NCBI GenBank assembly: GCA_963580285.1
Contig: OY757021.1
Coordinates: 93,359,221-93,423,220 of the forward strand
Direction of reading: 5' to 3'
Length of the DNA stretch: 64,000 nucleotides
Origin: Lucinisca nassula
Lineage: Eukaryota; Mollusca; Bivalvia; Lucinida; Lucinidae
The notes under the pieces were generated by a model. The model did not search any database. It had not been told where the DNA came from and saw nothing but the letters and a program-made list of their open reading frames with translations. The first letter of the stretch is position 1, and every line of letters begins with the position of its first letter. Below, one piece after another: positions 10,349 through 20,908 of this stretch. The translations under genes and the position numbers were made by a program.

Positions 10349-10882
10349 CAGCAAGTTGAATCAAACTGGCCCAAGCATTTAAGAGTTCACATTTGAAGCA
10401 AATTAACGATGTTTTTCTTTTTTTAGCTCTGGCGCCCATTTTGCTCATTGGAGCAGAACTGTTTTAGCTATTTTGGAAGCAGGTCTCCTGAGCAACATTC
10501 CTATGAAGTTTGAATGAAATTGCCCTAAGGGTACAGGAGGAGTTGTGGATTAAAGAGTTTTCTATTTTTAGCTCTAGTGGCCATCTTGTTAATCAGAGTT
10601 GAACAATTTTAGCTATTTTAGTAGAGAGTCAACTAGGCAGCAATCCTGTGAAGTTTGATTCAAATTGGCCCAAGGGTTTAGGAGGATTTCATGTTTAAAG
10701 ATTTTTTCTATTTTTAGCACTGGTGGCCATCTTGATCATCAGAGCAGAATGATTTTAGTTGTGAAATTTGAATCAAATTGGCCCATGGATTTAGGAGTTT
10801 GCAATGGAAGCAAATTTATGATGTTTTTCTATTTTTAGCTCTGACGGCCATTTTGCTCACTGGAGCAAAACCGTCTTAGCTA

Positions 10883-11817
10883 AGGACTTCGGAAACTTTG
10901 TTAAGACATTTGCCCCGGAAATTATAAAATTCTCAAATTTAACCAAACGAACTCATCACAGAGGCAACTTAAAGGTAACACTTTGTTCTATTATGATATG
11001 CATTTTGGTCTACAGCTCAAATATTAATTTTGTTGATTTTTGGCTTAATTGAGTCAAGTTTCTATAAAGTTGCATAGGAAACAGAAACTTTTAAATAAGT
11101 ATATGTTCCCCCCCTTGCCCAATAAAACAATTTGGCATACATTTGTATTTTTAACTTATACATCCTCTGACCAACTGTCGTGTTTGGGCAAGGGGGGGAA
11201 GGCTGTGAAAAATCCTAAAAACCAACATGCATGCTTAGCGCTATCATTGAAAAACTTCACAGGATTTGGAACTATACTGTATCATTATACAGTAGGGTTT
11301 ATTTTTAAACTAAGGACATATTTATGCCTGGCTGAGCATATATAGTGTACATACAGAATACAGGTATGTTATACCTGAATGAGCAGGCTACCTGTCTTCT
11401 ATAAATAACAGGTGTATATCTAATATTATTATTTATGTACAGGTGTGTCCATTTGTGATGAGCACTGTACCTCCTGGTGTAAAATGCATTGAAGTAGTGC
11501 ACCTGCGTTTTATGTGTGCATAGCACTATATGTTAAAATTTTGAGTTGTAATAGCCCTAACTTGATATCAACTTGAAAATGAAACATGGAATTGTCATTT
11601 TTTTACCTTATATTTTTTTCAAAAATTATCACCCCGCCCACTTCAATGTGGAATTTTTCTACTAGTGTGCCATCCTTCTACATTTGGTAAATGCCATGAT
11701 GTTCGACATACGTCAGTTTTTAGTATACATTAGGTCAATTCCATATATACACACTACAGACGCTTGCAGAAGCTTTCAAAATTGAGGCATAAAACCCCCC
11801 ATAGTTTCCGAAGTCCT
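10883..11817. mobile_element. 935-bp element with 15-bp TIR AGGACTTCGGAAACT
   Basis: AGGACTTCGGAAACT (10883-10897) is exactly inverted at 11803-11817. It interrupts the second copy of the 988-bp duplication between GTCTTAGCTA and TTGGTAAGGGGG, as seen against the uninterrupted copy at 9890-9905. No transposase or long ORF is present, and no target duplication is obvious, so the superfamily is undetermined. Confidence 0.7.
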
Positions 11818-11996
11818 TTGGTAAGGGGGCGCACATTAGCAACATTCCTTTGAAGTTAAATGAAATTGGCCCATGGGTACAGGAGGAGTTTTCGTTCAAA
11901 GATTTTTTTCTATTTTTAGCTCTGGTGGCCATCTTGTTCATTGGAGCAGAATGATTTTAGCTATTTTGGTAGTGAGTCACCTAGGGAGCATTCCTG

Positions 11997-12274
11997 TTTG
12001 TTTGATTTTAGGTTTAACGTCCCCATTAACACTGTATAGGTCATTTTGGAGATGCTGCTTCCAATTTTGTGGGATGAAATGACATCTCAAGCCCTGTTGC
12101 CCAATGAAACCAATAGGGTTTATAAGCATGGACGGTCCGACTCGCACCGTTTTGCCTGGCAGGTTTAGATTCTCTAAGCGGTTTACCACTACTCATGTGC
12201 GGTCGGTGTCAGCTCTGGGTGGAAGCATCATGCAGCCCATCTATTTCTTCAAGCCCCGATGGGCGGGGGCTGGC
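11997..12274 (-). mobile_element. SINE K, copy 2 (duplicated with its host)
   Basis: Nearly identical to copy 1. The target duplication is visible as AGCATTCCTGT (left) and AGCGTTCCTGT (right, 12275-12285). It arose with the 988-bp duplication, not by a second insertion. Confidence 0.75.
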
Positions 12275-12955
12275 AGCGTTCCTGTACAAGTTGAATCAAA
12301 TTGGCCCAAGCGTTTAAGAGTTCACATTTGAAGCAAATTTACGACATTTTTCTTTTTTTAGTTCTGGCGCCCATTTTGCTCATTGGAGCAGAACTGTTTT
12401 AGCTATTTTGGAAGCGGGTCTCCTGAGCAACATTCCTATGAAGTTTGAATGAAATTGCCCTAAGGGTACAGGAGGAGTTGTCGATTAAAGAATTTTATAT
12501 TTTTAGCTCTGGTGGCCATCTTGTTAATCAGACTGGAACAATTTTAGCTATTTTGGTAGGGAGTCAACTAGGCAGCAATCCTGTGAAGTTTGATTCAAAT
12601 TGGCCCAAGGGTTTAGGAGGAGTTCGGGTTTGAAGCAAATTTAAGCAGTTTTTATATTTTAAGCTCTTGCCCCCATTTTGCTGATTGGAGCGGAAGCATT
12701 TTAGCTATTTTGGTAATGGGTCACCTAAACAACACTCCTATAAAGTTTGCATGAAACTGGCCCAAGGGTTCAGGAGGAGTTGTAATTTAAAGATTTTTCT
12801 ATTTTTAGATCTGGTGGCCATCTTGTTCATCAGTGTAGAACGATTTTAGGTATTTTGGTAGGGGGGAGCCAGGCAACATTCCTGTAAAGTTTGAATTATT
12901 TAAAGCAAATTGTTGACGACGCACGGCGGAAAATGCACACTCACTGATCACAATA

Positions 12956-14320
12956 CAAGGTCTGTTCAAATATGAATGCAAGTAGAACGTTTTCTCATGC
13001 ACTAATGCGAAAATCACCTGGAAATAATATCACAGCGTAGAAAAACATTTTACCTATACATTGATACCAAACCTGTTAAAATCTGTACACTTTAGCCATG
13101 TATATCGTTCGATAAACACTGTCTACTCTTGTATACTAATACAAAACATGGTTGGAAGAAGATCAGAGTATGCCGTTGAAATACGGTCCTATATTAAGAA
13201 TCGTTGTATTCTTGGTATATGGTGCAAAGACATTTTTGATGAAATATGTTCGGTTTATGGGCATAATGAAATGTCTTTTCCGACTGTTTTTCGTTGGTGT
13301 AAGAAATTCTGCCGGGGCTAGGCTCAACAGAAGATGCACCACATGATTGTCGGCTGAAAAGAGCAACATCTGCCAAGATGGTTGCTAGAGTGAAAGAAAT
13401 AGTTGCTACCGATGCACGATACGACACTAGGAAAATAGCTAGTATGGTTGGCATCTCATTAGGAGCAGCTCATACAATTCTGAAACGGGATTTGAAACTG
13501 AGAAAGATCTGTGCTAAATGGATTCCCCATCTGTTGACAGTTGAGCAGAAAAAGACACGCGTTCAGTGCGCCAAGAAGTTGCTTAAAAAGTTTCCAAATT
13601 ACAATGCACGGTCTTTCACTAATGTCGTCACAGGTGACGAGACATGGGTTCACTTTTTTTAGCCAAAACGAAAGATTCAGAACAAAATATTTTGTCCCCC
13701 CAAAGCAACAAAGTATTGCAAAAGACCCAGCATTGCAAAGCGGACCATGAGCGTCAAGAAGGTAATGTATGCCATATTCTTTTCAAAGCAGGGCCCTACT
13801 ATTCAGGTTGCTGTGCCTAAAGGCAAATCTGTAAATGCAAAGATTTACAAGAATAAAGTTCTTCGAAAATTGAAGAAATATTTCAAAGAACGAAGACCCG
13901 CAACTGGTTTGGCCAATGTCAGATTGCTACATGACAATGCGTCATCACACAAGGCGTTCATTGTGCAAGACTATCTGAAGCAGGAAAAGGTTGTTGAACT
14001 CCCCCCCCCCCCCCCCCCCACACCACCCGTATTCCCCTGACCTTGCCCCGTGTGACTTTTTTTGTTCCCGCGGCTGAAAAAATACCATTCTGGTCGAAAA
14101 TTTGTACAGCGCAAACACCACGGTTCTGCAATATTCCAGTGCCTTCATAGTATACCTCGAAAAGACTACCAAAATGCATTCAATGATTGGATCAGAAGAC
14201 TGAAAGTTTGTATATCTGTCAAAGGGGAATACTTTGGGGGTACAAAATAATTTTTTCATCGAAATCTATCACGGAATCATTTTTATGTGCTTAGTTGCAT
14301 TCATATTTGAACAGTCCTCG
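12956..14320 (+). mobile_element. Mariner-type DNA transposon, inactive
   Basis: Terminal inverted repeats of 26 bp (12956-12981 and 14295-14320) match at all but two positions and share CTGTTCAAATATGAATGCAA. TA flanks both ends (12954-12955, 14321-14322). Joining the flanks recreates GATCACAATAGCTCACC, the normal 3' end of R3, so the insertion site is exact. At 1365 bp the length is typical for mariner. It carries one broken transposase gene. Confidence 0.93.
13148..14250 (+). pseudogene. Mariner transposase pseudogene (D,D34D type)
   Basis: It would have cut and pasted its own element through TIR binding and TA-target integration. The ATG at 13148 opens the N-terminal helix-turn-helix region. 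TGDETWVHFF (ending at about 13659) holds the first catalytic Asp, LLHDNASSHKA (about 13923-13955) the second, and HPYSPDLAPCDFFLFPRLKK (from about 14022) the third. Damage: a frameshift near 13318-13324 between the HTH and STEDAP regions; a TAG at 13660-13662 just after WVHFF; and a frameshift at the C19 run (14001-14019) in the proline stretch before the third Asp. The reading ends at TAA 14248-14250. The three lesions rule out a working protein. Confidence 0.93.
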
Positions 14321-14437
14321 TAGCTCACCATGAGCACTTCGTACTTAGGTGAGCTAATAACATGGTTTTGGATATAACACAGTTTTAAGACGGATTCCAA
14401 AAATGCGTAGATCTTTAATAATTTATACATTACTGAC

Positions 14438-14733
14438 TAGAGGGCCCCGCCCATCAGGGCTTGAAGAAATAGATGGGCTGCATGATGCTTTCAAGCAGAG
14501 GTGAAACCGACCGCACACGAGTACTGGTAAACCGCTTAGAGGATCTAAGCCTGCCAAGGCAAGGAGGTGTGAGTCGGACCGTCCATGCTTATAAACCCTA
14601 ATGGTTTGATTGGGCGATAGGGCTTGAGAGAGGTCATTTCCTCTCAATGACTGGTAAAAGTCCCACAAAATTGGAAGCAAAGTCTCCAAAATGACCTGTA
14701 CAGTGTTGACAGGGACATTAAACCTCAAATCAA
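14438..14733 (+). mobile_element. SINE K, copy 3
   Basis: A full copy in plus orientation from GGGCCCCGCCCATCAGGGC to the tail TTAAACCTCAAATCAA, flanked by the 10-bp target duplication ACATTACTGA (14428-14437 and 14734-14743). This fixes both ends of the family and shows it moves by retrotransposition. The interior has small insertions relative to copies 1 and 2. Confidence 0.85.
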
Positions 14734-14832
14734 ACATTACTGAGGGGATATAGCAACTGGTTTAACTAGAACAGGGCTGTTCTAGACCCAAACAATAGTG
14801 TATTCATTAAATTTCATATTGCCTCATCATAC

Positions 14833-15059
14833 CTGGTGGCACTACTCTGTTTTGGCGGCAAGGATTTTGGTGGGGGCATCAATGAACTGTCGGTACCATT
14901 CATCACAGGTGCAGACATGGACATAACTATAGGTGGAGGAGTCTCTCTCACTAGAATCACAGGAGTTTCATCTGGTGTCTCAATAACTGGATTTAGAATT
15001 GGAACCGCATCGTCACTGGCATATAACAAGTCGTCTGGTGTCGTATTTCGACGTCTAGC
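14833..15059 (-). CDS. Internal exon of the long minus-strand gene
   Basis: The minus strand reads ...ATGTTTTCACCAG/GCTAGACG, then 227 nt, then GCCACCAG/GTATGATG. The open frame starts at a codon boundary (A-R-R-R-N-T-T-P-D-D-L-L-Y-A-S-D-D-A-V-P) and goes on with I-L-N-P-V-I-E-T-P-D-E-T-P-V-I-L, T-P-P-P-I-V-M-S-M-S and P-P-P-K-S-L-P-P-K-Q-S-S-A-T, leaving AG for the next exon. It is rich in P, T, D, E and S, so probably a disordered, possibly cytoplasmic, linker. It lies outside every repeat in the window. Product not recognised. Confidence 0.65.
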
Positions 15060-15827
15060 CTGGTGAAAACATATAATTTTAATTGAGCTTTTTACAAAGC
15101 TTTATTACTTACTATACAACCTCATTATAACGTGTAACAAAAATTTCATGTCAGCTTAACAACTGAATTGTTACCTTACAAAGTTGTATAGAAAATATAA
15201 AATTGATCATTTCTTGCCATTTTTCTCCTATATAAACCACAAAGTTCTCGTTAGAAACGTTTTATGGGATCCATGTTTCTAAATGGTGATATACACTGCA
15301 TTTTCCCCTCTAACTCGACACACATAATCCATTCATGAAAACCAAACAATCACACTGCTTCACAACTTCATCTACGCTTTCAAAAAAAATTCAATTTTCC
15401 AAAGCAAAAATAAGGCTTGACATTCCATGTGAATTGTCTGCCCAGCAGATGATACACATGTAAAGGTAAGCCTTATTTTCACTGAAAAGTAAAAAAAAAA
15501 CTTTGAAAAAGCCATCTGTTAAATATGCTTAGTGCTTGAAAAGCTAACTTTTATAAAGAATGCTATGAAGAGCTTCTTCACTATCTTCACCAAAAAAAAT
15601 GTAATTTGCTGTATCTGCTATTTATTTTGTTATGAGAAAATTGTTAATCATTTATTTTACAGTAAAACTTCAACAACCCAAATACTGATGGCTTGTTTAG
15701 CCTTTCTGATTGCTCTCTTGAGTGCCCATGGAATTCTTCCCATCAGACAAATATTTATGTTATCTTGAAAATGCATGTTGTGTGTTACTCATTAGATGTG
15801 CCTCATCAAGGCTATTCTAATGAGTAC
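15060..15827. other. Intron-like spacer with one small hairpin
   Basis: At 15385-15495 AAATAAGGCTTGACATTCC is mirrored by GTAAGCCTTATTTTC, a relative of the GAAAACAGGATTTGAC hairpins. 15110-15180 has a weak match to the ACCACAACCT MITE end. No coding signal. Confidence 0.35.
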
Positions 15828-16036
15828 CATGAAAATCCTAAGTATTGGGACGGACAGGCCTTAGCAAACAGTGCAGACCCAGATCAGACTGAAGAAGCAG
15901 TCTGATCTATACTGTTTGCCATTCCATTTGCAACTCTTGGTTTCCTTGCTGGACTGTGAAACAAATTTGTTAAAATTTTAGGAGAATTTCATCAAGGCCT
16001 CAAGGTGTCTGAATTTATTGGATTTTTCTGATAACA
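15828..16036. mobile_element. Palindromic MITE, family F
   Basis: It runs from CCTAAGTATTGGGACGGACA through the core GTGCAGACCCAGATCAGACT-GAAGA and its complement to AACAAATTTGTTAAAATTTT and AAGGTGTCTGAATT. Terminal repeats are of the type ATCCTAA..TT.GGACA. Non-coding. Confidence 0.7.
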
Positions 16037-16112
16037 CAACCCATTACTTTACAGAAGTTTGGAAAGATAATCCGAAATTATCACCATTGCGTCTCCTTAC
16101 TTGACCCTATGA

Positions 16113-16329
16113 TTAACCCTTATCCTGCTGAATAATTAATTTAGCCACACCCATGTCTGACTTTGAACCAATCAGATAACTTGGTGTAATTCATTCCTAC
16201 AAATTCACAAACTGAACGTCAAACAGTGTAGATCCTGATCAGATGGCTTCTTCAGAAGCCATCTGATCTGGATCTACACTGTTTGCAAAAGTAGGGGTTG
16301 TCGTGATCATGCAGCCGGGTAAGGGTTAA
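16113..16329. mobile_element. Palindromic MITE, family A
   Basis: TTAACCCTTATCCTGCTGAA opens and GGTAAGGGTTAA closes it. The core is a nearly perfect palindrome, CAGTGTAGATCCTGATCAGA-TGGCTTC / GAAGCCA and complement. Non-coding. TTAA at both outer edges fits a piggyBac-type target site. Confidence 0.85.
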
Positions 16330-16428
16330 CCCTGAACTACCCGTACATAGAACAAAGGTCAACAGTCCAAAAGGTGTTCAAGCTATGAAAGTTCCGAATG
16401 TTTGCAGCTTTCTGTTACTATTGCATTA

Positions 16429-16569
16429 ACCCATTGTATGTGGGAAACCCCTGAAGGGGTACCTTGGCAAACAGTGCAGGCCCAGATCAGATGCTGCAGA
16501 ATGCGGTGCCTGATCAGGGCCTGCACTATATGCTAACAAAATTTTTGTCAAAAATAGAATAAAAACAAA
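16429..16569. mobile_element. TTAA MITE, 'CCCATTTTGTAC' family (C), left part, split by R4
   Basis: TTAACCCATTGTATGTGGG and the core GGCCCAGATCAGATGCTGCA / complement are present, then R4 begins. Possible right-hand remains follow R4 at 18187-18257 (TATGACACCCC, AGCATACAATG). Confidence 0.55.
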
Positions 16570-18186
16570 ACAAGAGGGCCCAGAGGGCCCTGAATCGCTC
16601 ACCTGAAAATTAGTGTCTCCAGTACATTCAAGGCACAAGGGCTATAATTTGAACAAACTTGGTAATCGTCCACTAGATGAAGCTTCATACCAAATATCAA
16701 AGACCGGGGCCTTCTGGTTTCAGACGAGATTTTTAAAGGTTTTCCCTATAAAAGCCTATGAAAAACCAAAGGGTCCTGGGGTGGGGGTATTTTTGGCCCC
16801 AGGGCTATAATTTGAACAATATTGAAAGAGGTCCACTAGATGAAGCTTCACACCAAATACCAAAGGTCTGGGCCTTGCGGATTCAGAGAAGAAGATTTTT
16901 AAAGGTTTTCCATGTATAAGCCTATCTAAACTTGTGTGTGTGTGAATTCAGGTTTAACATCGCTTAAGCCTATGTAAAACCAAAGGCCCCAGGGGTGGGG
17001 GCATTTTTTGGCCCCAGGGCTATAATTTGAACAATCTTGGTAGAGGTCCACTAGTTGAAGACCATAGACCAGGGCCTTGTGGTATCAGAGAAGAAGAATT
17101 TTAAATATTTTCCCTAATTAAGCCTATGAAAAACCAAAGGGTCCTGGGGTGGGGGCATTTTTGGTCCTAGGGCTATAATTTGAACAATCTTGATAGAGGT
17201 CCAAAAGATGAAGCTTCAAACCAAATATCTAAGACCTTGGCCTTGCAGTTTCTGAGAAGAAGTTTTTTTAAAGATTTTCCCTATATAAGCCTATGTAAAA
17301 CAAAGCCCCCCTGGGCGGGGGCATTTTTGGCCCCAGGGCTATAATTTGAATAATCTTGGTAGAGGTCCACTAGGTGAAGCTTCATACCAAATATCAAAGA
17401 CCTGATCCTTGTGGTTTCAGAGAAGAAGATTTTTTAATGATTTTCTCTGTATAAGCCTATGACAAATCATAGGCCCCCGGGGCTGGGGCATTTTGGCCCC
17501 CAAAAGCTATAATTTGAACAATCTTGGTAAAGGTCCACTAGATGAGGCTTCCCACCAAATATCAAAGATCTGGGCCTTGCTGTTTCAGAGAAGAACATTT
17601 TTAAAGATTTTCCCTGTATAAGCCTATGTAAAACCAAAGGCCCCCAGGGCGGGGGCATTTTTGGCCCCAAGGCTATAATTTGAACAATCTTAGTAGCGGT
17701 CCACCGGGTAAAGCTTCACACCAAATATTAAAGACCTGGGCCTTGTGGTTTCAGAGAAGAAGATTTTTTAATGATTTTCCCTATATAAGCCTATGTAAAA
17801 CCAAAGGCCCCTGGGGCGGGGGCATTTTGGCCCCCAGGGCTATAATTTGAACAATCTTGGTAGAGATCCACTAGATGAAGCTTCATACCAAATATCGAAG
17901 ACCTGGGCCTTGAGGTTTCAGAGAAGACGATTTTTAAAGTTTTCATTTAAAAAATCTATTTTTAGCTCCTGTGACCTAGATGTGCAATGGACCAGAACCA
18001 TTTATACAACTTTGAAAGGGGACCACCTAAGGATCATTCCTGTGAAGTTTGGTCAAAATCCGGTCAGTGGTTGAGGAGGAGATGTCATTTGAAGAAAAAG
18101 TTTACGCACACACGCAAACACGCATGCACGACGGACAAAAAGTGATCACAAAAGCTCACCTCGTAGTGACAGGTGAGCTAAAAATA
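16570..18186 (+). mobile_element. Tandem-repeat element R4 (GCTCACCTG type)
   Basis: 5' end ACAAGAGGGCC-CAGAG-GGCCCTG, subterminal GCTCACCTGA (16597-16606). 3' end: CACACACGCAAACACGCATG tract, hairpin AAGCTCACCTCG...GTGACAGGTGAGCT, AAAATA. The core is about 8 copies of a 163-bp unit containing AGGGCTATAATTTGAACAAT, GGTCCACTAGATGAAGCTTC and GCCTTGTGGTTTCAGAGAAG, followed by a unique stretch (TGACCTAGATGTGCAATGGA) just before the 3' end. The same unit fills R9 and part of R8. Confidence 0.75.
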
Positions 18187-18471
18187 GGTATGACACCCCT
18201 TATATGACAAATGCACTTGTCCAACATATAGCAATGGGAGAGTCCAGTAGCATACAATGACACTTATCAGAAGTGATGCTGGGTACAAGCTAAAAGGCAT
18301 TCCAGGCAATATGCAATGGAGTCCAGAACACTTTCTTTTTATGGGTCTGAAATAATTTATATGGAAAATATGGTGTTTTAGTAACTGGTTTGTTAAAGGC
18401 TTAACAAAGCGAAATTCAGTTTAAATTTATCACCCTCATGCAAATGCAAATTAATCAGGGGCCAGTTGTTC
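18187..18471. other. Unassigned spacer
   Basis: Beyond the possible family-C remains at its left edge, I see no repeat or gene signal. Confidence 0.3.
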
Positions 18472-18652
18472 AAAACTAACGTCGTAAGTTTACGTAACGT
18501 TAAAATTTTGATCATTTATTATGGCAAATATGCTAATATTTTTTCAGCAAAAATACCAAAATTTTACATATTAAACATGCTAGAACAGTTAACAATATGA
18601 CCACTAACAAGCTCGTTAAGCTAATGATGCTTTGAACAACTGGGCCCAGATG
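18472..18652. mobile_element. MITE, 'GGCCAGTTGTTCAAA' family (I)
   Basis: GGGCCAGTTGTTCAAAACTA on the left and TTTGAACAACTGGGCCCAGA on the right are inverted repeats 181 bp apart. The interior shares TTTTTTCAGCAAAAATACCA with the copy at 55201-55443. Confidence 0.7.
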
Positions 18653-18654
18653 TA

Positions 18655-18882
18655 TTAACCCGTTTTGTACTGAATCAAATCTTCTGCCTTATATATAGCA
18701 GGAGTCCATTGGGAAATTTATGAGCGTCAGGTTGAATCGTGTTTTTGAAAACTACTTACAAAATGGTTGAAGATTTTGCAAACAGTGATGATCTTGATTA
18801 GATGCCGAATTTTTGGCATCTGATCTGGATCTGCATTGTTTGCCAGTGTTTCGTTTGTGGGTTTCAAGTACAAAATGGTACA
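18655..18882. mobile_element. TTAA MITE, family C
   Basis: TTAACCCGTTTTGTACTGAA opens it and CAAGTACAAAATGG closes it. Interior marks are TATATATAGCAGGAGTCCAT, the core TCTTGATTAGATGCCGAATT and CATCTGATCTGGATCTGCAT. It abuts the family I MITE directly. Confidence 0.75.
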
Positions 18883-19325
18883 TTTTGAAAGCCCGTGAGA
18901 TTTTTAAGCATCAGAAAGCTTCAATCTTGCCATGGAAATACAGGAGAGGGAAAATTCAATAGGCCTAGTACATGTACTTTGATGACTAACAAAATCAGGG
19001 TGAGGCAATACAAGATAAATGGAAAGATTTAACTGACTCTTCAGAATTTTCATGCAATTGGGAAAAACATGTGTAGAGTTGTCAAAGACTGGGTATGGTT
19101 GTGTCCAAGACTGGTTGTCTTAGTCAAATTTGTCTCTGTAATTTGATATTGTCAAATTTGACAGAGGTTCATTCTGTAATTTGATATTGTCAAATTATTG
19201 TCAAATTTGACAGATATTCATTATGTGGATGATTGGTTCATTAACTGTTTAGTTGAATTCCACAAATAGAAAAGTTGAATGCGAAGGTCTGATACCTCTC
19301 AATACTGGAGTTGAATTTAACTGTA
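18883..19325. repeat. Spacer with short GTCAAATTTGACAG repeats
   Basis: Between 19120 and 19215 the palindromic GTCAAATTTGACAG, TAATTTGATATTGTCAAATT and TTCATTCTG/TTCATTATG recur as about 2.5 units of roughly 45 bp. The rest shows nothing recognisable. Confidence 0.5.
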
Positions 19326-20908
19326 ACTAGAGCTGTCAGAGGATCTGACTATAGCCCCGCTTCAGCGCTGTCAGAGAAGAAAGTTATTTAAGCTGCAGAG
19401 AAAACAGTTATGAACAAGAAATAACTGTTGAAAATTTTACATTATCTGGAAAAACTCTAAGAGTTGTGAGCCCTTGTCCCTCATTTCAATGAGCATGATA
19501 CATTACCAGAATGTCCATGTTTATACTAAATTTCATCTTCCATTTTTCAATGACCAAAGGGTAATAACTCCTAAAGTAGGCAAATCAGAGTCAGGGTTCC
19601 TGCGCTCTGCACATTGTCTCATGGTGCTTTACACTTGTGTGAAGTGTCATGAAAATATCTCAAATGGTTTGTGAGTTATGGAGCCGACACAGTCAAAATT
19701 GCCTTTTTAAATGTTCAAAGGGCAATAACTCCTAAAGTAGGCAAACCAGAGTTATGGTTCCTGCACTCTGCACATCATCTCAAGGTGCTTTTCATTTATT
19801 TGAAGTTTCAGGAAAATATCAGAAACGGTTATGGAGCGGACATAGTTAAAATTGCCATTTTTTAATATTCAAAAGCCTATAACTGAAAAAGTAGACAATC
19901 CAGAGTTTGGGTTCCTGCGCTCTGCACACGTAATATGGTGCTTTACATTTGTGTGAAGTTTCATAAAATTATCTCAAACGGTTTTTGAGTTATCGAGCAA
20001 AGACGGCTAAAATTGATATTTTTCAATATTCAAAGGGAAATAACTCAAAAATTAGGCAATCCAGAGTTATGGTTCCTGCACTCTGCACACCATCTCATGG
20101 TGTTTAATGTTTGTGTGAAGTTTCATGAAAATATGTGAATGGGTTTTAAAGTTATGGAGCGGACACGAAAACTGTTAACAGACACAGACAGACACACAGA
20201 CAGACACACAGAAAATACGAAAACCAGAGTTATGGTTCTTGCGCTCTGCACATTGTCTCATAGTGCTTAACATTTGTGTGAAGTTTCATGAAATTATCTC
20301 AAACGGTTTTCGAGTTATGAAGCGGACACTGTTAAAATTGCCATTTTTCAATGTTCAAAAGGCAATAACTCCAAAAATAAGCAATGCAGAGTTATGGTTC
20401 CTGCGCTCTGCACATCGTCTCATAGTGCTTAACATTTGTGTGAAGTTTCCTAAAAATATCCCAAACGGTTTTCGAGTTATGAAGCGGACACAATTAAAAT
20501 TGCCATTTTTCAATGTTCAAAGGGCAATAACTCCAAAAGTAGGCAATCCACAGTTATAATTCCTTCGCTCTGCACATTGTCTTATGGTGTTTAACATTTG
20601 TGTGAAGTTTCATGAAAATATGTTAAGCAGATACAAAGTTATGGAGCCAACACAAATTAACGGAATCACGGAATTACGGAATTACGGAAAATGTTCAAAG
20701 GGCAATAACTCCAAAAGTAGGCAATCCACAGTTATAATTCCTTCGCTCTGCACATTGTCTTATGGTGTTTAACATTTGTGTGAAGTTTCATGAAAATATG
20801 TTAAGCAGATACAAAGTTATGGAGCCAACACAAATTAACGGAATCACGGAATGACAGAAGGACATGGCAAATCCAATATAGCCCCACTTTTTCAAAGCGG
20901 GGCTATAA
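19326..20908 (+). mobile_element. Tandem-repeat element R5 (CTATAGCCCCGC type)
   Basis: 5' end ACTAGAGCTGTCAGAGGATC with a GTCAG..CTGAC hairpin, then CTATAGCCCCGCTT (19349-19362). 3' end: hairpin TATAGCCCC (20877-20885) / GGGGCTATA (20899-20907), preceded by AAAGC so the 5' repeat is matched as AAGCGGGGCTATA. The core has about nine units of roughly 150-178 bp holding GGGCAATAACTCC, TTCCTGCGCTCTGCACAT and TGTGTGAAGTTTCATGAAAA. A (CAGACAGACA) tract interrupts at about 20180-20215. Confidence 0.75.

Larger units (their letters stand above)
9700..12620 (+). repeat. 988-bp higher-order duplication inside R3
   Basis: CTGACGGCCATTTTGCTCAC occurs at 9853 and again at 10841, 988 bp apart, with the flanks matching on both sides. 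Both copies contain the same SINE at the same site, so the SINE inserted before the duplication. The second copy is itself split by the element at 10883-11817. Confidence 0.75.
9516..14358 (+). mobile_element. Tandem-repeat element R3 (GCTCACC type), host of several insertions
   Basis: The 5' end is ACAAGAGGGC-TCAAA-GGGCCCT. The 3' end is GACGACGCACGG, then the hairpin GCTCACC...GGTGAGCT interrupted by mariner at its TA, then AATAA. The core repeats units centred on TTTTAGCTCTGGTGGCCATC, GAGCAGAACGATTTTAGC and AGTCACCTAGGCAACATTCC. Inserted in it are two copies of a SINE, a 935-bp inverted-repeat element and a mariner. The interior ORFs are repeat translations. Confidence 0.65.
9483..14432. 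mobile_element. MITE with ACCACAACCT ends, split by R3
   Basis: The left piece (9483-9515, GGATATACCACAACCTCTAT) stops where R3 begins. The right piece (14359-14432, TAACATGGTTTTGGATATAA and GATTCCAAAAATGCGTAGAT) resumes after R3. Together they resemble the uninterrupted copy at 29385-29587. This makes the MITE the outermost layer of a four-level nest. Confidence 0.55.
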
